A DNA stretch of 64,000 nt from Eremophila alpestris peregrina. Its lineage: Eukaryota; Chordata; Aves; Passeriformes; Alaudidae. Positions 38,059 through 49,767 of this stretch are shown here, piece after piece; position 1 is the first letter of the stretch; every line of letters starts with the position of its first letter. The position numbers and the translations under genes are program-made. Location: positions 10,934,013 to 10,998,012 of the forward strand of contig WMCF01000023.1 of NCBI GenBank assembly GCA_009792885.1, read 5' to 3'. The notes beneath the pieces are model-generated. The model was not told the DNA's origin, did not search any database, and saw only the letters and a list, made by a program, of their open reading frames with translations.

Positions 38059-41000
38059 CTGTTGAGGTAAAAAATAAAGGAAAAAAGAGTGTGTTATAAC
38101 CAAAAAAGGATGTTGTAAACAAGACACAGACCACAAATGCATTCTATGTATGCAGCCAGTGTCAATACCCACTTTTCTAAATTACTTAAAAATAGTCCAA
38201 ATTGTTATATATCTCCCACCCAATACCTGAAAGACTGAGAAAATACTAACTGAGAAAACTTCCAATACTGTGAAAAATAGTTACAAATCTGCAATAAGGC
38301 TAAAAGGGTTTGGTGCTGCTACAGTGAGATATAAAAAACCAAATCTGCTTTTACAAAAAAGAAGGGGGGGAGGGGTGGAAGGAGTCTGTACCTCATCTTT
38401 TCCTTTGCTTCTTCGAAACTTTCAGAAACAAAGTAAACCTCCTGGAAAGTTGTAATGATACATTCTTGCTTGCAGGTGACCTTTGGATCAAAAGGCTTGA
38501 CTTTGGCACTGTCAGAGAGCGAGTGCTGGTAACGTGTTATCATGGGTCAGAGGAACATCACCATCCAAAGAATCCAAGGAGGAAGATGTGATAAAGTGAA
38601 TAAAAGGATTCTGTGAGATTATTTTAATGCATCACATCTTAAAATTTCTGTCTGCAGGTGAACAGCGATTAAAACCTAACAAACTGAATTGTCCTGAATA
38701 GTCATACTCTGCCAGTCTGGGTGAGAAAAAGGACTCCACAGACACGAGGCTTGTGTATAAATGAGCAATATTTTCAGAATCGGGTCAAACCAACAAAGCT
38801 TTAATCTGAAAATACTTACCTGGACTAAAACAAGAAATTATACCTCATAAAAAGCAGGGGGAAACAGTGGCAATAATAATGAGGTACAAAGAAAAGAGGC
38901 AAACAAGCACTAGCCATTCTTACCTTGAGCTCACTAATGGAAGAGAGCAAGCCAGCCCCATAAACTCGTAGCTGTCCCTCTTGCTTGCACAAGCCAAACT
39001 CTACCGTGAAGAAGTAGCACTGAAACACAGAAGGAAGTAAAACAATTCAGCCTTCATCAGAGATGCTGTGGTGAACTAGATGGGAGCATTTCTATTTGTA
39101 GATAGGATCAAATAGTTGCAAATATCAGGCAGTTATCACTCAGTTATCCTCAGATATTTTAAGGGGAGGAAAGCCAGAATGGAAGGATGAAGAACCACAG
39201 GACTGCATGTTTCTCATAAGAAAGGTGGATGTTATAAATCACCCAGCTGGGCTGGAAGATGCTAATGCCAGTGCAAACACTGAGGTGTAAATCTGTTTTG
39301 AGAAATACTGACATGAAATCACAGCCTCAGCTTTAAAGGAACACTGGATAGAGGATCTCTGAGTGAATGAGAACAGCCCACTGCAGTTTGTTTCTCATTT
39401 GGTTAGTGTGCTGTAAAATTAAAGATACTCAGTTTGCTGAATTTCAGGATTTCTGCAGCTATACAGGAAGGAACAATTTTCATGGATGGCTTAGTTATGC
39501 TCCCACTGGAGGTAGTACAAGTTTTACCACTAGCTACATTAGATGGGAAAAGAAATTTTTAAAATTGGCAAGCTAGCTCTTGCATAACTGGCACCAATTA
39601 TTTTCCATCTAATTTTACTTTTAATCCTAAAATACTCTTGCCAAGGCATCCAGAGACTGATATCCAGAAAATTAGTTTAGCTTATATTATTTTAATATCT
39701 TGACTGAAAAGTATCTAATGCTAGCACTCACCACATTCCATACCATATAATTTCAATTCATTCTACACATTAAAGAAATAGAACACTTTCAAATCATTGC
39801 ATCGTGTTCCCAGAAGAAAGAAGACTTTGTCTGATAGATATAGACCATAACATTTCAGTCTGCAAGAAGTAATCTACCACTAGAAGCTGAACCATTACTT
39901 GAGAGTAGAGTGAAGAAAAATACCAGTCATATCAACTTTAAATTGTTTGGGTTTTTTTTTCCTAGCATGGAAAATTTTTTCATGCTTTAAAATCCAGGGA
40001 CCAGTGAAACACACAGATCTAGCAGCTGGTGTGGCTAACGTTGACATGAAGCTCCAAATTTATTCATGGCATGGGATCAGCCTGCTAAATCACAAAGCTT
40101 GTGATGGAATCCCCAGGCACTCAAACACTCACTGTTGCCAGTTTTTGGACAGCCTCATCTGATGCCCCCAGTGATGCAAGACCAATTTCCTGGGAGAACT
40201 GAGCAAAACTGGGTTCAGCCAAAAGAGGGACATGGCCTAGGAGCTCATGGCAGGTATCACTGGAAAAAGAAACAAAACAAGAAAGCTCATGATTTGTCTT
40301 TGTGGCGAAGTGAAAAAGCAGCACCACTGAACAGCTACAATGTCTTGCATTAAACTTTATTACCCAAAAGAGAGAAAAGTGTCACCCATTTCTCTGAAAG
40401 CAACTGAGCAGATCATACCAACCCTTTATAAAGTGCATAAAATCAGATTTTCAAAGGAAGGTGCCTAAAATTAAGGTCTGAGCTCCCCATTTGTAAGGCA
40501 GCTGGATATTAAACTAACTGCACACAGTGATATCTCCAATAACATGCTGTACTTTTGAAAATCCTGCACTTATGAAGGTGACAGTTCAGCATGCTGTAAC
40601 TTCATTACATCCAGTGTGAAGGCTGAGTCTTCAGCACCTTAAAAATAAGTTTTATGCTGGTGTTCTTGGAACAGCTTTTAAGTAACTGGGCTCTGGGCAA
40701 GCAAGATCCAAAACTTTCTCTCCAATTCTACAGCAAGATGAAATGACTCACGGCTCTGGTGTGTAGAGAGGGTCCGAGCTGTGCCTGACATACTGGGTAC
40801 AGTGAAAAACTCGGAATGCTAATCCTGCCAAGAAGTCCCTGGGTGACAGATACCCAGCCACAGGGCGAATGGTGAAGCCTGTGCGCTCTGCAAGTGAACA
40901 CAGAAACTGTATCTCAGTTCAGCACAGCATGCACAACCTTGTCAGCTTTTCTGCTGGCACTGAGGTGACAACCACGGCACCACCTTGGCTCAAAAGCACA

Positions 41001-44000
41001 TGGGAAAATGAGGTACAATTAGAAAAATTAGGCGTGGGCTGGAGAATGAGCAAATATTTTTTCAAATGGCCTTAACCTCTGTGCCAGTTCATTTCCTAGG
41101 ATTCCATACCTAAAGTCAACAACACAGCCAGGTATCTCCTTAGCCAAACCCAACAATCTTTTCAGACCCCTCAAATGTCACTGCATGCATTGAAGACATA
41201 AGACATTAAAACACAGGTGGCCGAAGGGCCCCTTAAAGGATCAGAATGAATCCAAGTCACCAAGGATGTTTCCTTGTGCCCACTAAAGAGTGGGATTTGC
41301 AGTGGGCCTCAGTTTATTTTGAAAACTAGAAAACCAGCATGTTACCTTTCAGGAAGCGGGACACATCTTCCAGCTGGGGGATGTTGTCTTCCCTGTACCC
41401 ACAGTGTTTGGTGAGCAAGGGGAGGTTTTTAAGGTACTCTCTGCAGGCATAAGTTGGGTAGAGATTGTTAAGCTCTCGGTACACAGTCCCCCAAGTCTTG
41501 ATCTCCTCCTCAGTGAATTCAATCTTGGGAATTGGGTCACCACTGCAAGGAGAAGAGGAAGAAAGAATATTCCTTAGTAAATGGCTAATAAGAGTTGACT
41601 CATTTACCTACTATTAGTATTTAACATCCGTATGACTGTGACACCTGGCATTAGACTCTGTTAAATACACAGTGAGATCTGGTCTATGTTCTGGAAACCT
41701 TTTAGTCTAAGGACTTGCCTTTTTTTATTTTAACCAGTTGTTAGGAATCTTTGTATTGACCTCACTTAAAATGTTGGTTCTGTAAACAGTTTCTTAATTG
41801 TTGAATGCCAAGAGTAACGTTTAAAATACCTACATAATCTCTTCACAGCTTCAGGAGCTGATAACATCCTTTTCCGTGTTGGATTTCTAAGTCTGCAGTT
41901 ATTTTCTGGTACCCTTTTAATTTGTTTTAGGAAAAGGGAAATTCCCTAAATTAGCTGCCAGACATACACATCAGGTAAAAGCCATGCTTCTGTGCAGAGG
42001 AGACAAGTGCCTGTCTGAGCATATTAATTTTAGTCTCTTTCCTATATAGTCCTCAGGACCTTGAATAAAGTGGATTATGGCAAGGCCAGTGTTCCTGCAT
42101 TTCCACTGCCATTTCCAGCCAGGGAACTAGCATGGAAAATGCTTTCCCAAGGGAATCTCTGTCAACAGCACATTAACAGTAATCAGCTCAGGACTGTAAT
42201 AACCAGTTGCATTAAACACACAGTGCAATGGAACTGTAAATGCAGACCTTTTCTAGGTCATTTTCAGTTGAGGAACTTGATACCTAAATTTAATCAGGCC
42301 GCATGAAAATCACGTTTAGAAACAATTTACAGCACTGAGTTATGAAACTCTTACTGCTTTAAGAGCTCCACCCCCCACCAAGAAGCATCTCTAAAGACAG
42401 AAGCTCTTAGAATTTCTTTACACAGAAAACTTCTTATCTACACATCACACATGCTAATTTGAACCAGGAAAGAAAATTGAAGTATTAACATTTGCTCAGA
42501 AAGTTTACTCCCAGTGGTCACGGGGCTGTATATTGGGATTTTCCTCCCCTGCCTCTCCTTTGCAGAGCAGCTGGCCAAGGCACACAGCCTCGGACTGACC
42601 AGAGCTGCCTCGATCCACCTTCTCATCTTGCCATACATCTCCCTTCCTTTCACCTCCTTGGCTCTGATTCCTGAGCTGATCCTGCGTGTCTCAGCCTGAT
42701 CTGAGCCCAAGAAGGTGAGCTCCTCACAGACCACTCTGTTATTATTTCAAAGCACCCAGAAGGCTTCTTCTGGAAGAATTCAAGCTTACTGTTTGTAGTT
42801 CATAGCCAGGTCTGCAAAATACTTTCGCCTCTTGCGATAAACATTGTCTTTGAAACCCTAGTGAGGAGAAAGGAAAACACACTTCAATGAGTTTCCAAGC
42901 CATAATAAATCAATCCCTTTAAAACAGGACACTTGACATTTCTTAGTGGGAGAATAGAAAAGTAGGATGTGTAAGAATGAAAGGAGAGGGCAGGAAACTC
43001 ATAGCTGTAGTCTGAAATGTTTAATAGATATGAACTAAGCAAATACTCCAAAGTAGGAATCAGCTGGTTTCTGCAACTATTTATTTTGTAGAGAAGGATT
43101 CATTTTAGTTGTATCAGTGTTTATATTTATACAGTGTTTGTTACTTGCATGACTATTCAAAATTACAGAACAAATTGCCCATTTTCACTGCCCAAATACG
43201 AGCTTGGTTCCTCCAGTAAGGAAAAAAGGAAGAGGAGGAAGAAACCTGCCTCAAAATAGCTTTTTTGTAGCTTCTTTAATTTGTATGTGACCACTCAAGG
43301 CCTAGATCAGGAGTTCTTGCACAAGTAAGCCCTGCAGAAAAGCACAGTCAGAATTCAGTCAGTCTTCCCTGAACAAAGAAAGAGACATGAAATCCCCAAG
43401 AGAAGGTGCTCAGACCCCCAGAGACACCACTGAAGGAGAGGAAAGGGAGAAGGAGAAGCTGCAATTCTTTCAGGTCAGCTCCACCAAGTTTGTTTCCAAC
43501 TATGGACTGGGTGTAGGGAGGGACAAGTACTTACAGGATGGTCGGCATCCAAGTCAGACCCGTACATCAGCACCCGGTTTGCACACTTATCCAAATCTGA
43601 GATCTTCTTGGGAAACCAGGGAACATTCTCCATGTCTAGGGAAGGCATGGGATCCACAAGGTTATTAATAACGCCCTGCACACTGAAGGAGGAAATGCTG
43701 CTTTCAAGTATGGCTGTGGTGGTTACAGCCCACTCCGTACATTAAAGGGGCATGAATAAGACAAGGGATCCTCTGCCTATCTGGCACCAGCCTCCAGCTC
43801 ACACTTCCTCCTTGGTCACTGCCAGAGTCTGCCTGCAGAGCACAGCCAGCTCCAGAGCCTCTGGGAAGGGAAGTTAACATGGGTTTCTCTGCTGTAGTTG
43901 GAGTAGCATCTAGAGGATCCCATGGAGACAAGATGTCCCTGTGCACAGCTGCTGGGAATCTTGTAGGGTACAAAGGAGAGCAGAAGCAATTTGCCTGTGG

Positions 44001-46173
44001 TCCCTGGGCAGAGTGGGAGCAGGTTAGAGTCCTCTCATGCTGCTTTACTGACCATGGGAAGTGGATGTTTCTCCATGGTTATGTATGTGGGAAGCATCCA
44101 GCCTTGTCTTGAGGGGTCTGGGGGAGAAGAGGAAGAGGAGGCCCCGCTGCCTGAGAGAGGTGCACCATTCCAGTTTTGCTACCAACCACTTTGGGGTTAT
44201 TTTTGGCCTAAAAGAGTTTTTTGCCAAGCTCCTGGCGGAGCAGTTAATACACTGTTTTTCTGCCTCAATGCTCTTCACTTTACTTAAAAAGGTCAGGAGA
44301 CTGTTTAGATTTAATTTCCCCTTACTTAGGGCTAAAGTAAGCCATTTTATCCAAGAACTCCAGATCTCTCCTTCCCAAGCACAGTGACTGAGAAATACGT
44401 GGGACCAGCTTCCTGCTGCCCTGAACTTTGGGCATCTCTTTAATTAAAAGTAAAGGAAAACACAACCTGTATTACTAAAGGTAAGAGGCACCTCTGTTAT
44501 ATAAGTAGCCAGTTACTATTAAAACTGGGTAAAAAAAGACAACAAAATCAAGAACTAAATGAGGAAATTGCAGAATCCATCTTCCACTCTCCCCGGTGTC
44601 TGAACTGAACTAGGATCTGTCAGTATCACACCTCTGCCATCATGGTGTACTCAAGCCCTGCAGGGATGCAGGACTCCCACTGGCACCAGCTGGGCTGTGC
44701 TGGCAAGGAACAGGAGCACAGACAGCAGACACACAATTTGTAGCAGCTTGACACAATCTGAACTCCCGGGTGACAGCCAGACTACACTCACACGTAGCAC
44801 AGAACCAGGTACCTGGTAGCAGACACCACACAAGTGCAGGTGGGGACAAACATGAAAGGACTTCAACACATTTGGAACTGCATTTTCATCAGGACTGCCT
44901 TTTGTACCTACCATCTTGCTGGACACTGAAATGCTCAGCTGGGCTGACAGAGACAACGTTGACATGGGATTTCAGGAGCTGGAAGAACTCGTTCAGTTGT
45001 TCCCTGTTACTGTCACAGTCCACAAAGATCTCAAACTCAGAGTTTCGTCTCCTGGACTTCCGTGACTCAATGTGTACCAGATTTACATGCTTCTCCTGTT
45101 TAGTAAGAAGTAATGTTCTCAAAGAGGCAGGCTAAAAACAATTGACTAAAAGTTAAAATAGTTTTTCAAACTAACATTCTGCTGCCATGAACCATTCACC
45201 ACCTCTATGAAGCTATTTTAGTTAATTGGATGTCTTGATAGCACCCTTGCTTATTGAAGGGGTGAAAAGATTTGATTTGTTATTCAGAAGAAAATGAAAG
45301 TGAACCTGTGTTCTTTCCGTTTTATTTACATTCAGGAAGCACATAAAGACACAGTCAGGAGTTTAAATTCATAGACCTCTTTCTTTCATCCTTCCCATAG
45401 GAAGCTGATTAACGCACCAAAATGCCAATCAAGTCACCATATAATTATCTCACAAGTAAGCAAGGAATTTAAAAGCAATAGTTTTCAGGGCATTAGTTTA
45501 ACTTTTCTTTAATCTGAGAAATTATTTAATCATATGTTTTATATTAAAAACATTGAAAAAACCCCAGGCTAAAATACACGGGGCCACACACCAGAGCAGA
45601 GTGGCACTGCACATATTCCTCATACAACAGCTGCCCAGCAGCTGAGCAATTGCAGCTCCTCTGACACCTTCAGTCTTGCTGGGCAGTATGACAAGGGCAG
45701 CACACTCAGCACAGTACAGATCAACGCCCCAAGTATCTGCCTGCCACCAGCAGGGGCTTCAGACCACCTCTTGTTCCCAGCAAAACCGGGAGTGCCAATC
45801 CTCTTGTCAAGAGGGGAGAAGATAAACCTCTCTCAGTGTTTAGTCAGTGCAGATAAGGTTTTTAGCCAGCCATCATCTAATTTCTGAGGCATACGTCTGC
45901 CTTCATGGGTAATTTTGGGTGCAAAGTGGGAGCCATGTTAAGAATCACATCCTTAATAGATGGATATAACCAATTCTTGTGTGTTCCAAAACTACCCTTA
46001 CAATGTAAAAATGCAGAGCTGCTGTGATGATTATATGATTATAACATACATACCTGAAAGAGTTTTAATGCTTTTACAAGTCCTCCAACTTCATTCTTCA
46101 AGGAAAAAATGATGGCTGTCCTTCCTCTTTCAGATGCGTGGTCTTCATTCTCTTTGTTATCTTCAATCATCAT
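37884..46173 (-). CDS. TPH1: Tryptophan 5-hydroxylase 1, complete coding region in ten exons
   Basis: TPH1 hydroxylates L-tryptophan to 5-hydroxytryptophan using O2, tetrahydrobiopterin and Fe(II); this is the rate-limiting step to serotonin and, in pineal and retina, melatonin. Ten exons join in phase with GT-AG introns to 1338 nt, giving 444 residues counted from the second of two tandem Met codons (46170), exactly the human length. The order is: N-terminal ACT-like regulatory domain (about 20-95) with the kinase site RRRNS at Ser58; catalytic core (about 105-400) with Tyr235, Arg257, Pro268, iron ligands His272 and His277 (HELLGH), Phe313, Glu317 and Ser336; and a C-terminal heptad helix for tetramerisation ending in GKQLEV. 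Expression is expected in the pineal, retina and gut enterochromaffin cells. There is no frameshift or missing residue. SERGEF lies about 2.8 kb downstream in the same orientation. Identification is firm; residue roles are from knowledge of the family. Confidence 0.98.
38392..38525 (-). CDS. TPH1: TPH1 exon 10 (residues 343-386)
   Basis: The exon encodes KVKPFDPKVTCKQECIITTF and QEVYFVSESFEEAKEKM, the end of the catalytic domain. The acceptor is TACCAG|CAC and the donor ATGAG|GTACAG, phase 0 to 2. Arg387 is split across the intron. Confidence 0.97.
38924..39019 (-). CDS. TPH1: TPH1 exon 9, third iron ligand (residues 311-342)
   Basis: A 96-nt exon of exactly 32 codons starting CYFFTVEFGLCKQEGQLRVY. 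Glu317 completes the iron triad. Phe313 and Ser336 are also in their expected places. The acceptor is TTTCAG|TGC and the donor CTCAAG|GTAAGA, phase 0 on both sides. Confidence 0.97.
40133..40259 (-). CDS. TPH1: TPH1 exon 8, iron-binding histidines (residues 268-310)
   Basis: The exon encodes DTCHELLGHVPLLAEPSFAQ onward. His272 and His277 are two of the three Fe(II) ligands of the 2-His-1-carboxylate triad. The acceptor is TTCCAG|T and the donor GCAACA|GTGAGT. Length is 127 nt, phase 2 to 0. Confidence 0.98.
40752..40887 (-). CDS. TPH1: TPH1 exon 7, substrate and pterin pocket (residues 223-267)
   Basis: The exon contains GFTIRPVAGYLSPRDF and FHCTQYVRHSSDPLYTPEP. This places Tyr235, Arg257, Thr265 and Pro268 (split codon) at the positions known to line the tryptophan and pterin pocket. 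The acceptor is TTGCAG|AG and the donor GAGCC|GTGAGT. Length is 136 nt. Confidence 0.97.
41346..41542 (-). CDS. TPH1: TPH1 exon 6 (residues 157-222)
   Basis: A 197-nt exon covering GDPIPKIEFTEEEIKTWGTV through NIPQLEDVSRFLK. It forms helices of the catalytic core, including the CREYLKNLPLL segment. The acceptor is TTGCAG|T and the donor GAAAG|GTAACA, phase 2 to 1. Confidence 0.97.
42790..42857 (-). CDS. TPH1: TPH1 exon 5 (residues 135-156)
   Basis: A 68-nt exon encoding GFKDNVYRKRRKYFADLAMN plus YK, the start of the catalytic fold. The acceptor is CACTAG|GG and the donor CAAACA|GTAAGC. His157 is split across the next intron. Confidence 0.97.
43535..43635 (-). CDS. TPH1: TPH1 exon 4 (residues 101-134)
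   Basis: The exon encodes MENVPWFPKKISDLDKCANR and continues to DADHP, the linker into the catalytic domain that is nearly invariant in aromatic amino acid hydroxylases. The acceptor is CCCTAG|AC and the donor CATCCT|GTAAGT. Length is 101 nt, phase 1 to 0. Confidence 0.97.
44912..45095 (-). CDS. TPH1: TPH1 exon 3, regulatory domain (residues 40-100)
   Basis: The exon reads EKHVNLVHIESRKSRRRNSE onward and finishes the regulatory ACT-like domain. It carries RRRNS, the conserved PKA/CaMKII-type phosphorylation site at Ser58. The acceptor is AAACAG|GAG and the donor GATG|GTAGGT, entering in phase 0 and leaving in phase 1. Length is 184 nt. Confidence 0.97.
46054..46173 (-). CDS. TPH1: TPH1 exon 2, first coding exon (residues 1-39)
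   Basis: The exon opens with tandem ATG codons (46173 and 46170), followed by IEDNKENEDH and the start of the ACT domain, IIFSLKNEVGGLVKALKLFQ. The second ATG aligns with the usual vertebrate start. The donor after 46054 is CAG|GTATGT, phase 0. Two acceptors are possible upstream: exon starting at 46191 (after a T-rich tract and CTAG) or at 46178 (GTCAG). Confidence 0.95.
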
Positions 46174-46191
46174 GTAAGCTGACTTATTTAA

Positions 46192-49100
46192 CTAGATGCA
46201 AACAAACAATAAAAAAAATTGTTTGAATGGGTAGAAGTGCAAAAAGTGTAAATTTTTACATTTCAGGGTGTCTTGGGGGTAATGCTGTGCTTTGGTCAAC
46301 CACAAAACGAAAATTATGAACTCAGTTCTTACTAAATAATAGGATTAAAGTTATTCACAGATAGAATTTGTGAGAGACTGAAATACCAAGATATTTTTTT
46401 AGTTGAATTATTTTATGGACATCTTTAGTCATTCCCTAGGATGCAGAAAATATTTTCAATTTATAATTAGCATTGCTACTGGGAGGAAGGGAAACAATAA
46501 GATGTCAGCAGAAATAGTACATTCAACAAAACACTTGTTAGCAAGTGCAGTGAATTCTGGCAAAGAGAACAATCCAAATCCCACAGGATATAGGTAGGAA
46601 AAGATGAATCAGGTTTCAGTAGATCAGAACTGAAAAATCATTGCCTCTCTCTTGTTACATAACTGTAAAACACTGTTTTCATAGGGCAAGGAGACAAACC
46701 TAAGGAGGTAAAATGTTTTGCTGACCAGAACCTGCTGGCTAAAGAGACAGTCCCAATCTGACCAACCACAGCCAAGCTGCTCCATCTGCCATGTCCCCTA
46801 ATTATTCCAAACCCTTGGAATAATCAGCCAAACCACACACACAAACTCAGACATCCCACACTGCCAGACCGTGTGGTTTTGTGCCTTACCAGGGATCACA
46901 CTCCTGACTGTGTGGAAATCAGCAGCTATCACAGACCATATTCTTAGCTACATGTAGCCAGGCCATAAATAGAGATAATACTGAAACAATATAAATGGGG
47001 AAAATTCAAAGTGAAGCAAAAATACAAGGCTTATGAGCAGAGGCTGTCCCTCATCCGTCTTCAAACATTGCAAAAAAGAAAGAATAAAAGACAAGTTTTC
47101 TGAATGAGTCAGCGAGAAAGAGAAGAGGAACAGTTATTGCTAAGAGAAGGCACATTATTGCTATTTGTAATTGTATTTTGATCTGACACAGCTTTTAAAG
47201 ATATCACTATCTTGTGACATTTTCAGAAATGAAAGGAGCAAAACAAAAACACAATCAAAATGTGCCACTTCCATTGATTCCTTTTTGTAACCTCTCCAAT
47301 TTTAATGATAATATTTGGATTTCTGACTGGGTTTCCACCTCTAAAGAGCTGCCACTATATGATGAGCCTGGGCAACAGTGTCAGACCATCACACTGTTTC
47401 TGATCCACCAAAGTCAATGATCTCCCCCAGCTTGAGTCCAGACATCAAATTTTCTGCTGGAAGCCCAGTCTAAGTTCAGCTGAGCAGCCTGCAGCTTTCC
47501 CAGCTCACTTCAGAGCCAGATCATGATCACAAGAGTCAGGAACAGGCACTGAGCAAAGGCACCTCAAGCAGAAAATGAAAAGCTAGAACACCAGGATTAC
47601 ATACAGGTCATTGCTTGTTCTCTCAAGTGCAGAGAGGCCATTTGTGTGAGCCAAATCCTGCCCAGATGATCTTGCTGTAGGAGAAGCAAAGAAGTCTCCA
47701 CTACAAGCAGAGTTAGGTGCTGGTCTTTGAAGGCAATAAATGTAGGGCTGGTTTATAGAGGAGGCTAACATGCAGCATGTTGGCTTGACTCCATATTTAG
47801 GATCATTGACTGAAGCCTGGATCAGCCTTTCTGAGATCTGGCACAGCTGCAAGCAATGTTATGAGGTACACAGCTGGCACAGACTACCTGCACCAGGAAC
47901 TAATGCTCTGCTTTTGTGTTTTGCTGCTGCAAACTGTGTCTAGGATCAGGTGACAACATCTACAAAGTTATGTGTTTAAGAGAGCAGTGCAGAAAATACA
48001 ACAAAACATAGAATATTCTTACATTAAGCTCTAGAAATGACTTCTAAGTTACAAATTACAAGTTGGACAAGAGAAATTGAGATGCTTACAATGCCAAATG
48101 CACACCATTTACATATTTAACCCTACACCAGCGTTAATCTTTTGCTTAAATTAAAAAATGAACAGAAGACAGTAATGCAGCAATCATTTGGGTGCAAGGC
48201 AATAGGAGGAAATTGTAATGCAGAAACAATCCCTCTCCTCCAGTGGCTGCACTTCACGTATATTTTATTCTCTATCAGTAACTCAGCAACCCAACTCTAA
48301 TAAAATGTGACACTTTTTCTTTGCATGGCAACACATTTGAGCTTTTTGGAGGGTAAAGGGGGGATTAATATTGCATTGTTGTTTTTTCTAAATGATGCAA
48401 ATCATTAACTGATTTTCCACCAGCCTGACTCAGCCTTGATGAAAGTACACAAACACAGGGATATTCTAAGACCTTTATTTAGATAGATAATTAGGTGCTG
48501 TCTAGTTAAAGATCACACTTTCTGGGACCCATAGCAATTATCTTCCCTTTCTTCCTCTCCCCAAAGGATGTTCACCGAGAGAAAGATATATGAGGGTGCA
48601 TATTTTGTGCTTTAACTCTGTATATTAATGGATAACCAGGATTTTAAATTATCCACACATATTTGCCTGAGAAAATTACATTTCATAACCATAAATTGAA
48701 GATGAAAACTTCTTTTCAAAAGATTTGAAAAGGCATCAATACTGATTGACATTAATCATTATTAATAAAAAATGTCAATGGGCATTTTATATTCTCTCCC
48801 CTTTAAGTGCCTGCTCTACTTTGTCACTGTCCTTTTGACACACTTCTAGGGAAGGGTGAAGGCATGATGTTAGCAGTGACCACAACTAGATATCACGTTA
48901 CGTTTTCCAGCCACACCAAAGTTCTTCCCAAGACTGAGTGCTCAGACACCAAACCAAAAGCTGGGCTGAGCAGCTTATTTGGCTTCCAGGTATCTGAGGG
49001 ATACAGCAAAGCAATGTTTTTGTGAAACTTAACTCCATTACTGTCAGCATTCTTACCTTCACAAGGAATTTTACAGACTTTATCAACTGCACAGTATCAG

Positions 49101-49653
49101 TAACTGCAGCCAATGTGTAAGTGCTGCTTTTATCTGATCTCTGATGCGCTAGGTAAATTCCCGCTATAAAGTGGAATAACCCAGGAGTGAGTTTTTCTGG
49201 GCTGTATCACACCCTCTGTCTCCTAAGCAACGATACGCCAAAAGTTGCTTTTGCTCTGCCTTAATTTCATATGCTCACATTTACACTTTGAGATTTTTTT
49301 CCCCCTCTTTTATCCAGAACCAGCAGTTCCATCCCAATCCCGGCGGCACTAAACGCTGCCACCGACGCCAGAGGAGCCTCACCCAAGGTCTGTCCAATTA
49401 CCGCTCTCCAAGTAACCAGGGCCAGAAAGCTCCCGTTTTCCCCAAATCCCCGTTCCGAGAACTACAACAGCAAAGCGCCCTAGCTGAGACTCCACAAAAA
49501 GCGGCGTTTACTCCGCAAGCCAGGACGGATCCCGGGGCCGGGCAGCGAGGATGCCATGCCGCACTTCCCGTGCCTATTCTGCTCTCCTCACCTGTGCGCA
49601 TCCCACTCTTCCCGTGCCCATCCCGCTCCTCCCGTGGCCGTCCCGCTCCTCAC
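46192..49653 (-). other. TPH1: TPH1 intron 1 (predicted)
   Basis: This runs from the predicted exon 1 donor (GTGAGG) to a T-rich tract and CTAG acceptor before 46191; an alternative acceptor lies at 46179. No other exon is recognised, though a further non-coding 5' exon cannot be excluded. Confidence 0.5.
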
Positions 49654-49735
49654 CTGCCCGGCGGGGTCCCGCGGGCTCGGCGCCGCCTCCAGGGATGCTC
49701 CGCGGCGGGGCGCGGGGTGCATGGCCGGGGCAGGC
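49654..49735 (-). other. TPH1: Probable TPH1 exon 1 (5' UTR; right-hand end approximate)
   Basis: Inside a CpG island, the minus strand shows a TATA-like CATAAAG (49767-49761), then about 30 nt later a likely start near 49735, and a strong donor GGGCAG|GTGAGG after 49654. The nearest coding exon is 3.46 kb downstream. The exon holds an ATG at 49722 in fair context (G at -3) with 23 open codons to the donor. The transcription start is inferred and no RNA evidence is available. The exon is GC-rich, unlike the coding exons. Confidence 0.6.
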
Positions 49736-49760
49736 TCAGGGCAGCGCCCGGCCCCGCCGC

Positions 49761-49767
49761 CTTTATG
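49761..49767 (-). promoter_or_regulatory. TPH1: TATA-like box of TPH1
   Basis: CATAAAG on the minus strand sits in otherwise very GC-rich sequence, about 110 nt upstream of the predicted exon 1 donor. Sp1-type G/C tracts lie just upstream at 49793-49819. The role is inferred from position only. Confidence 0.5.
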
